From positions 145,754,215-145,818,214 of the forward strand of contig NC_133772.1 in the NCBI RefSeq assembly GCF_003597395.2: a DNA stretch of 64,000 bases, read 5' to 3'. The translations under genes and the position numbers were made by a program. How positions within the stretch are numbered: the stretch's first letter is position 1; every line of letters starts with the position of its first letter. The DNA is from Chelonoidis abingdonii. Lineage: Eukaryota; Chordata; Testudines; Testudinidae. The notes under the pieces were generated by a model. That model did no database searches, was not told the origin of the DNA, and was given only the letters and a program-made list of their open reading frames with translations. Positions 56,820 to 64,000 of the stretch are shown here, in pieces.

Positions 56820-57830
56820 TCTTTATGGGCCGGCCGGCCGGCCCACCTATACAGGCATGGCAGTGTGCGAAAGGCCTCCCCGCACGGGTCAGGGCACGGC
56901 AGCACCGGGCACAAGGAGTCTAAAACAGTGACTGCTACTGATCTAAAAGTGGCCCGGGTACGGATCTCCCTGTGCGCTCAGGCGGCCCTCGCGGAAGCCT
57001 TTAGGCCGAGGGGCGTTTGCTGCGGGTGGCGCCTTGTTGTTAGTTTATTTTCTTCCCAAGAGCGGCTGGTGTCCGCTGGCTGAATTGGGCAGGGGGCAGG
57101 CCACATGCCGCTCACAGCTACGGGCAGGAAGGTCCCCATGGCGGCGAGAGGTGCCCCTGGCAGTGCTAGTTCCCCGCCCCCCCCTCCCATACATGCGGGG
57201 GCACCACACTCATGTGCCACGGCACAGGCGGGCCGCAGCCCGCGCCCCCGTCACTTCCCCAACCTCCCGCCGATGGAGGAGCTGCTTGCTGCGAGCGGGC
57301 GCCAGCCGCTTGGCGCACGCCGGATCCTCCACCGCCTGCCGGAGCCCCTTCCCCGAGCAGCGGGCCCTGCGCTGCCCCCGGCCCAGCGCGGCTGCCCTGC
57401 CCGCTGGCCCCACGCACCCTGCCCCGGGCTGCAGCGGGCCCCCAGGCTGGGGCGCTCCCGCCGCGCTGCCCGGCCTGGCCCTGGCCCCGGGCAGTTTTCC
57501 CGCCACGCCTGGCGGGGCCCGCACCCCACTTACCCGCCGCGCGGCCAGCGGGGTCCGGGGGCTCCGCGCGGGACCGAAGCGGAGGCCGAGGAGGTCGAAA
57601 CCACCCGCGCTGCTCCCTCTGCTGCTGCAACAAAGGACTTCCGCCCCGCCGCGCCTGCTGCTGCCGCCGCTCGGCTCCTCCGCGACCGCACGGAGCCGGA
57701 CCCCTCCCCCCGCGGCGGCCAGCGGTCCCGGCCCTGCTGCTGCTGCTGTTACTGCTGCCGCCGCGGCCAGTGCATGGCGGGCGGCCCCTGGCTTCCCAAA
57801 TGCTGCCTCTTCCCAGATCCACCCTGTGCT
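56820..57830 (-). promoter_or_regulatory. ZBTB1: CpG island, probable ZBTB1 promoter
   Basis: About 1 kb of GC- and CpG-dense DNA with a run of GGCC at 56825-56841 and many CCGCC and CGCG groups. It is the only such island upstream of ZBTB1, about 10 kb from its coding exon. In human this promoter is head-to-head with ZBTB25, so the island may be bidirectional. No ZBTB25 coding exon is present in the window. The long open frames here are CpG-island artefacts. Confidence 0.55.
57528..57533 (-). other. ZBTB1: Candidate ZBTB1 exon 1 splice donor
   Basis: A consensus donor GTAAGT on the minus strand, preceded by GCGG, inside the CpG island. It could splice to the acceptor at 47053-47054, giving an intron of about 10.5 kb. 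Inference only. Confidence 0.35.
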
Positions 57831-58980
57831 GCCCGCACGGGAGGGGGCGTCACCCCCAACCTCCTCACACATCCATCCTGAGCTGCCCGCAGGGGAGAGT
57901 CACCCCCCCATCCACCCTGTGCCGTCCGCACGGGGGGGTCACCCCCATCACCACATCCACTCTGTCCTGCCTGCACGGGGGGGTCACCCCCACATCCATC
58001 CTATGCCGTCCGCAGGGCGGGGTCACCTCACATGCACCCTGTCCTGCCTGCATGGGGGGGTCACCCCCACATCCACGCTGTGCTGTCCGCACGGCGGGGT
58101 CACCTCACATCCACCCAGTGCTGTCCTCACGTGGGTCACCCCCATCCCCTGCACATCCACTCTGTCCTGCCCGCACAGGGGGGTCACCCCCATCACCACA
58201 TCCACTCTGTCCTGCCTGCACGGGGGGGTCACCCCCACATCCATCCTGTGCCGTCCGCACGGGGGGGTCACCTCACATCCACCCTGTCCTGCCTGCACGG
58301 GGGGGTCACCCCCATCACCTCACATCCACCCTGTCCTGCCTGCACGGGGGGGGGTCACCCCCACATCCATCCTGTGCTGTCCGCACGGGGGGGGTCACCT
58401 CACATCCACCCTGTGCTGTCCTCACGTGGGTCACCCCCATCCCCCGCACATCCACCCTGTCCTGCCCACACGGGGGGTCATCCCATCACCCCACATCCAC
58501 TCTGTCCTGCCCGCACAGGGGGGTCACCCCCATCACCCCACCTCTACCCTGTCCTGCCTGCACGGGAGGGTCACCCCCATCCCCCCACCTCTTCTACCTT
58601 ATCCTGCCTGCATGGGAGGGTCACCCTTATCCCGACCAGACCCCACCCTGTCCTGCCTGCATGGGAGGGTCGCCCCCTCCCAGATCCACCCTCTCCTGCC
58701 CACATGGAAGCGTCACCCCCCCGCCCCTCCAAGATGCACCTAGTCCTGCCCGCACGGGAGGGTCACCCCCATCTCCCACCCAGACCCCACCCTGTCCTGC
58801 CTGCATGGGAGGGTCGCCCCTCCCAGATCCACCCTCTTCTGCCCACATGGGAGGGTCACCCCCAGCCCCTCCCAGATGCACTTAGTCCTGCCCACATGGG
58901 AGGGTCACCCCCATCTCCCACCCAGACCCCACCCTGTCCTGCCTGCATGGAAGTGTACCCCAATCCCCCTACCACATCCC
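57830..58980. repeat. GC-rich minisatellite
   Basis: Tandem units of about 40-60 bp built on ccaccctgtcctgcctgcac, gggggggtcaccccca and tcacctcaca. Units change composition to the right (gggagggtcaccc, ccagatccaccct). More than 20 units. It explains the long proline/histidine-rich open frames on the plus strand (57034-58743, 57212-58885, 58032-59591), which are not genes. Confidence 0.88.
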
Positions 58981-59685
58981 ACCCTATCCTACCTTCACTT
59001 GAGGCTCCCTCCCTCCCAACTCCACCTTGCTCACCCCTACACTGGAGGCTCCTCCCCACCCTCCTGTGCTGTGTGCTCACCCCCACTTCCAGATCTCACT
59101 CCATCCCTCCTGCACTGGATGCTCTCCTCCCCACACAAATGCCATTCTCCTCCTCTGCTAGAGGCTCATCCCCCACCCACAATCTCATATGCTGGATGAT
59201 CAATCTCTCTCTTTCCATGGTTTTATCTGCATTCATCCTAGGTTGTGGTGTTGGAGGTTTTTCTCACCCTCACCCAAGAGTTTCCCCCTGTCTTCTCTTT
59301 GCAGGGGGTTCACTTTCTCATCTACTCTGTGTAGGAGTCTCATTTCCCCATTCCACCCTATCCCTTTCTGGAAGCTCATCCCCACCCCCCCTTACTCTTT
59401 CCCCACACCTCCTACACTTGAGGCTCATTTCCAGCTTGCCCCTCACCCCCTGTGATGGAGGCCTCCTCCCTCCTATCCCACTCCCCATTTTATCAGCTAT
59501 GCTGGAGGCTCTTACCATATTGCATCCCTTCCCCAGAGCTAAAGGCTTAATTCTGTACTGGAACATTGTCCTTCCTGTCTCCTTGTGCTAGATGTACATT
59601 TGTCATCTTAGACTCGGGGAGAGGTGGGGAGTGTTACTGTCCCAAGCTCTACCCCTTGAGACGCCAAAATTAGCCAGGGAGTAAC
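58981..59685. other. C/T-rich degenerate tail of the minisatellite
   Basis: Phrases such as cactggaggctcctcccc repeat loosely, with no coding evidence. Confidence 0.5.
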
Positions 59686-60528
59686 ACAAGAATTGCCATG
59701 CTGGAACATCTAGCCCAGTACACTGTCTCTGACAGTGGCCTTTGGGGATAAGATCCCCACAGTGGGCAGATGTGGGTTAACATGCCCCATACACTAAGTC
59801 TCAGTTTGATCTCTAATAGGTAGAGATTGGTTCAAAGCCTGAAATGTGAGGTTTATATCCCTTCTACTCTTATTATCCATATAAATGTCCAATCCCTTTT
59901 TGAATGTTAAAGTTTGGGCCTCAATGATCTCCTTTGGCAAAAAGTTCTACAGTTGAATTAAGCATGCTGTGAGAAAGTATTTCCTTCTATTGGTTTTGAA
60001 TTTCCCACCTCATAATTTAATTTAATTTCCCCTTGTTCTTGTGTTATGAGAAGAGAGAACAGAAGTTCCTGATCTATGCCAAGCATTATTTTAGATACTT
60101 TTATCATGTTCCCTCTTACTCATCTCTAAGCTGAACAATCCCAAACTTTTAAATCTTTCTTCATGTAACAGTTTTTCCAGGCCCTTGATCATTCTTGCTG
60201 TCCTTCTTTGACTTCCTCTAGTTCTGCACTCTTGTGTTTCAGATGGGATGATGAGTATTGCACACAATATTCCAGATGAGGCTGCACCACTGATTTATAC
60301 AAAGTAGTAATATTCTCCATATTGTTCACCATCCCATTCATTATGGACCTTAACAGTCAGTTTGTTTGTTTGTTTTGACTGCAGCTGCATGCTGAGAAGA
60401 GATGTTCATTGACCTGTCTACTATGATGCCTTTCTTGAGTTAATACAGTGAATTTTGAATCCTGTAAAGTGTATGAGTAGTTTAAATTTTACCCTTTAAT
60501 ATGTGCTGCTTTGCATTTATCAACATTG

Positions 60529-60718
60529 GCTATTAGCCAGGATGGGCAAGGATGATGTCCCTAGCCTCTGTTTGCCAGAAGCTGGGAATGGGGGATGGAT
60601 CACCTGATTATTACATTCTGTTCATTCCCTCTGGGGCACCTGGCATTGGTCACTGTCAGAAGACAAGACACTGGGCTAGGTGGACCTTTGGTCTGATGCA
60701 GTGTGGCCATTCTTACGA
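60529..60718 (+). mobile_element. CR1 3' end inserted in antisense CR1, 7-bp target duplication
   Basis: Sense CR1 3' tail text: tattagccaggatgggcaag, ctctgtttgccagaagctgg, ctctggggcacctggcattg and gtggacctttggtctgatgc. AACATTG flanks it at 60522-60528 and 60719-60725. A 5'-truncated, 190-bp insertion. Confidence 0.78.
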
Positions 60719-60942
60719 AACATTGAATTTCATTTACCTTCATGTTGCCCATTTACCTAGCATATTTAAGTCTCTGAAGTTCCTCAGCCTCCTCTGGTCT
60801 TGACTAACCTAAATAACTTTGTCATCTGTCAATGTTGCTGCCCCACTATCCACCTCACCCCGCACCTTCCAAATCACTGATACATATTAAATACATGGAC
60901 TGTAGTGCAGAACCATGAGGCACTTTTTACCAGGAACATTGG

Positions 60943-61075
60943 CTATTTATTACTGTAGTGCCTAGAAGCCCTAGTCATATACCAGGACCCCATGGTATGT
61001 GATGTTAGGTGCTGTACAAATGCAGAATAAAAAGACAGAACATACCCCAGAGAACTTACAATCTAAGTATAAGAC
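60943..61075 (+). repeat. Dispersed amniote repeat
   Basis: Same family as 47785-47885. Ends with agagaacttacaatctaagt. Confidence 0.6.
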
Positions 61076-61489
61076 AAGAGAGATACAGTTGATGGGGGAG
61101 TACAGGGAAACAAAACAATATTGGTTAGCATGAGAGGCAGTGGTCTCAATAAACCAGCAGCCTACTCTAATCCTACTCTGATTTCTGACTCCTAGCCAGT
61201 TTTAAATCCATTACAATAAAATGCCTTTCACCCCATGACTACTTAGCTTCTTGTGTATGATATTATCAAAAGTGTTGTGGAAGTTTAAATAAATTATGTC
61301 AATTTGTTCTCCTTTATCCACTACTTTATTAACATGTTCAAAGAATGAGATTAGTGAAACGATTTTCCTTCAAAAGTTGGAAATGTGACCCTAGTGAAGC
61401 CAGTAAACCGGAGGATAAATAACAGCAGGCAATGAGAGGAAAAATGAGAAGGGCAAAATTAATTTAAAAGAGCAAATGTCTAAAGGTGT

Positions 61490-61870
61490 AAAAATAAGAG
61501 ATTGCAGGAAGCCTGTGAAAGAATTGGTGGGTCTGCTGGATTACCAGTGTTAAAGGAAGTAATTAAGGAAGATGAGGGTGTTGATGAGAAGCTAAATAAT
61601 TTATTTGCATCAATTTTCACTACTGAGGAAAATTGGGGGAGAGGCATACTTTGTGCCCACTCTTTTCCAGTAACTCACTATGCCCAGAGGGCATGTACCC
61701 AAAAATATGAAGTGTCTGAACTTCTAAAAAAATATGCAATGTCTCACTAAAAGCAGCCAGTTTCAGAGGTTTGGAGGGTAGCACCTATGTTTTAAAAAGG
61801 TTCTAGGAATATAATTCTGGGGAATTATAGACTAGTAAACCTTACCAGTGTATCTGTCTGATATGATAAT
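61490..61870 (+). repeat. CR1 ORF2 fragment, sense
   Basis: Text gaagatgagggtgttgatga, ttgcatcaattttcactact, ggagggtagcacctatgttt, taaaaaggttctagg and aattatagactagtaaacct has the pattern of the CR1 endonuclease-RT junction region. Open for at most 82 codons (61502-61750). Confidence 0.6.
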
Positions 61871-62080
61871 TGGTGAAGTGAAGCAAAGTCTTACACTTAA
61901 CTCTAGACTGTAGCATTTCTCTGTTTGTCAGAAAGATGATACCTTTTGTACGCTGGGCCATTCAATTCCAAAATTTCAAGGAATGTGCTAGGCATCAATA
62001 GCCAGAATCCTATTGATTTTGCTGAAAATCAAGGGAGGAAATGGAAAACACACAGAGCCCCATGCATCTGGTTAGCACAC

Positions 62081-63128
62081 TGTGATGCTCTGTACCCAGG
62101 ACCGGTGCTTCCATTTAGGTGACCTAGGCGGTCGCCTGGGCACCAGGATTTGGGAGGACGGCATTTTGCAGCCCTCGGCGGCAATTCGGCGGCGGGGGGT
62201 CCTTCCACACTCCATGTCTTCGGCGGCAATTCAACAGCGGGGGGGTCCTTCTGCGCTCCGGGTCTTTGGCAGCAATTCTGCGGCTCGTCCTTCACTCGCT
62301 CCGGGACCCGCCACTGAAGTGCCTCGAAGACCGGGAGCGCGGAAGGACCCCCACCTAGGGCGCCAAAAACCCTGGTGCCAAGCACCCCCATGTTCATTCT
62401 TATAAAATGATTGTGTGGTATCCAGTGCAAAGTTTGTCATGTTCTGTGTCTTCAGCAGGCTCATAATGCAGTGAGCACTGTTATAGTAATAGTATAGTAA
62501 TGTTATAGGTTGTAATTTCATGTATATAGTTATGAGCCTGAAAATGTGTCCTCATGGCTTAAAACAAAACCAAGCAAAAACTCTCCAAGAGCAGAGGAGT
62601 TCACACCTCACCAGGTCATGTATGGGACAAACCCAGCCCAGCCTCACAGAAAAAAAGGACACTGATCTAGACAGCAACAAAGAATCTGTTGGACTCTCAA
62701 GTGAGTCTTGTTATGCTTTGATTTATAATCACTTAAAATCTATCTTTGTAATTAATACATTTGGTTGGTTTTTCTATCTGAAGCACTGTGTTTGGTTTGA
62801 AGCATGTCAGAGACTCCCCTTGGGATAACAAGCCTGGTACATATCAATTTCTTTATTAAATTGACAAACTCTGTAAGCTTGCAGTGTCCAGCGGGCATAA
62901 CTGGACACCGCAAGATGAAAGTTCCTAGGGTTGTGTCTGGGACTGGAGATATTGGCTGGTATCATTCGATTGCACAATCCAAACAGCAGCTTACATGCCA
63001 GAGGCTGTGCATGAACAGCCCAGAAGTGGGGGTTCTCACAGCAGAGCAGGGTAAGGCTGGCTCCCAGAGTCGAGGATTGGAGTGACCTAGCAGATCATCG
63101 GTCCAGATAACACCAGGGGGACATCACA
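62081..63128 (+). repeat. Ty3/Gypsy 5' LTR
   Basis: Begins TGTGATG (62081) and ends CATCACA (63122-63128), a perfect 7-bp terminal inverted repeat of LTR type. It is followed one base later by TGGCGCAGCGAG at 63130, a candidate primer binding site. The LTR contains an unrelated insert of about 290 bp (62098-62390), leaving about 755 bp of its own. The 3' LTR lies beyond the window. Confidence 0.72.
62098..62390. mobile_element. GC-rich non-autonomous element inserted in the LTR
   Basis: From about aggaccggtgcttccattta to gtgccaagcaccccc. Internal inverted arms: gacctaggcggtcgcctggg against cacctagggcgcc, and ggcggcaattcggcgg against gcagcaattctgcgg. Recalled as a common turtle repeat. Target duplication not resolved. 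Confidence 0.55.
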
Positions 63129-63298
63129 GTGGCGCAGCGAGTATGGTGTATGTGCGGCTTGTTACTCCAAGTGGAGTTCACATTTTAAGTACTGATATTT
63201 GTGATTTTAAGTGAGTCAAGTGTAGAGGCTAAGAACAGTCATGAGGTCACAATTTTGTTATTTTCTGTTTGCTTATTTCAGGAAAGAGAAGCAGGAAA

Positions 63299-63726
63299 AT
63301 GAGTGAAAGCAGTGAAGCAATTGTGAAGTTGGAGCTTTTTAGGCTGCAGGTTGCAGAAAAGGAAAGGGAGCACCAGAGATTATTGCAACTGAAAGAATTG
63401 GAGATAGAAGAGAGAGGGGAGAAGGAGAGTGGAAAGAGAGAGAGAGAGAGAGAGAGAGGGAAAACACCAACTGGACAGACTAAAGAAGCAGAACCAGAAC
63501 TCCTCCAACCCCAACAATTCCCATCACTCCAAAAATCCACAAATGGGAACATTTATGTCCTGCATACAGTGAGGATGACGATATTCCTGAATATCTGACT
63601 ATCTTTGAAAGGCTGTGTGTAATACATGAAATCCCTAATGAAAAGAGAGTTCCTACCCTGATTGCAAAATTAACTGGTAAAGCTCAAAATATATTCAATG
63701 GAATGCCTATTGAAGATGCTTTAGAC
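63299..63726 (+). pseudogene. gag: Ty3/Gypsy gag start (Gmr1/SCAN-like), frameshifted
   Basis: The ATG at 63299 opens a frame of charged, coiled-coil character (KLELFRLQVAEKEREHQRLL) with a (GA)n expansion at 63435-63459. Between 63540 and 63560 the frame shifts. Beyond it a SCAN-like capsid helix pattern is read in another frame, including VPTLIAKLTGKAQN. At 63727 a hAT-like element cuts it. Non-functional. Confidence 0.65.
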
Positions 63727-64000
63727 CAGGGGTCGGCAACCTTTCAGAAGTGGTGTGCCGAATCTTCATTTATTCACTCTAAGGTTTTGTTTGCCAGCAA
63801 TAATTTTAAAGTTTTTAGAAGGTCTCTTTCTATAAGTCTATAATATAGAACTAAACTATTGTTGTATGTAAAGTAAATAAGGTCTTTAAAATGTTTAAGA
63901 AGCTTTATTTAAAATTAAATTAAAATTCAGAGCTCCCCGGACCGGTGGCCAGGACCTGGGCAATGTGAGTGCCACTGAAAATCATCTCGCGTGCCGAAGG
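63727..64000 (+). mobile_element. hAT-like non-autonomous element, second copy, cut by window end
   Basis: Starts CAGGGGTCGGCAACCTT and follows the copy at 37862-38180 closely (gaagtggtgtgccgaatctt, aaggtctctttctataagtc). It is truncated by the window edge. It lies inside the Gypsy gag. Confidence 0.82.

Larger units (their letters stand above)
59690..61345 (-). repeat. CR1-type LINE, antisense, interrupted
   Basis: The plus strand carries antisense CR1 text: aatccctttttgaatgttaa, ccccttgttcttgtgttatg, aagctgaacaatcccaaact, ttgactgcagctgcatgctg, tttgcatttatcaacattg, then tgaatttcatttaccttcat and tttgtcatctgtcaatgttg, and later ctagccagttttaaatccat. It is interrupted by 60529-60718 and by 60943-61075. 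Confidence 0.75.

Noticed and set aside
57034..59591. Long plus-strand open frames (up to 569 codons)
   Set aside because: They run through a CpG island into a tandem repeat, are Pro/His/Ala-rich, occur in several frames and both strands, and show no domain.
57000..64000. ZBTB25 coding exon expected next to ZBTB1
   Set aside because: No BTB or zinc-finger text on either strand right of ZBTB1; the gene, if present, lies beyond the window.

Overview
This is a vertebrate nuclear window, almost certainly from a turtle. A tRNA-derived SINE of the chelonian type (51389-51583), many CR1 LINE pieces, DIRS and Gmr1-type retroelements, and several small hAT-like repeats together point to Testudines, probably Cryptodira. 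No species can be named from the sequence alone. Only two intact protein genes are visible. Both are on the minus strand with single-exon coding regions: HSPA2 (3749-5650) and ZBTB1 (44897-47032). In human they are also neighbours on one strand, with ZBTB1 upstream of HSPA2, so the window preserves an amniote gene pair in reverse orientation.

Layout. 1-3340: non-coding DNA with a foldback repeat at the very end and a small GC-box cluster near 2.7 kb. 3360-6345: HSPA2 with poly(A) signals, a TATA box, two heat-shock elements and a dense one-directional array of CCAAT boxes. 6540-7400: a G-rich minisatellite just upstream of that promoter. 7450-10497: unique or old repeat DNA. 10502-30065: one provirus of a gammaretrovirus-like endogenous retrovirus (ERV), bounded by a 4-bp CTTT target duplication. 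Its gag is split by a minus-strand Gmr1-type Ty3/Gypsy element (12360-17727), and its 3' LTR is split by a DIRS tyrosine-recombinase retrotransposon (23801-29944). Part of its 5' LTR, leader and gag start is inverted (10774-11600). All of these elements are broken by stops and frameshifts. 30070-43400: non-coding DNA with CR1, hAT-like and other repeats. 43470-47052: ZBTB1 with an obvious 3' splice site just upstream of its start codon. 47100-56800: intron or intergenic DNA full of nested transposons. 56820-57830: a CpG island that probably holds the ZBTB1 promoter and its non-coding first exon. 57830-58980: a second GC-rich minisatellite. 59690-61870: CR1 LINE fragments nested in one another. 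62081-64000: the 5' LTR, leader and start of gag of another Ty3/Gypsy element, itself interrupted by two smaller elements and cut by the window edge.

The two host genes do unrelated jobs (cytosolic Hsp70 chaperone; BTB zinc-finger repressor) and are linked only by conserved order. Most of the distance between them is transposon DNA. The most notable features are the nested ERV/Gmr1/DIRS stack with its internal inversion, the intact DIRS terminal architecture, the HSPA2 promoter array, and a relic hammerhead-ribozyme core in an interspersed repeat at 32.26 kb. I did not find a clearly new gene system.
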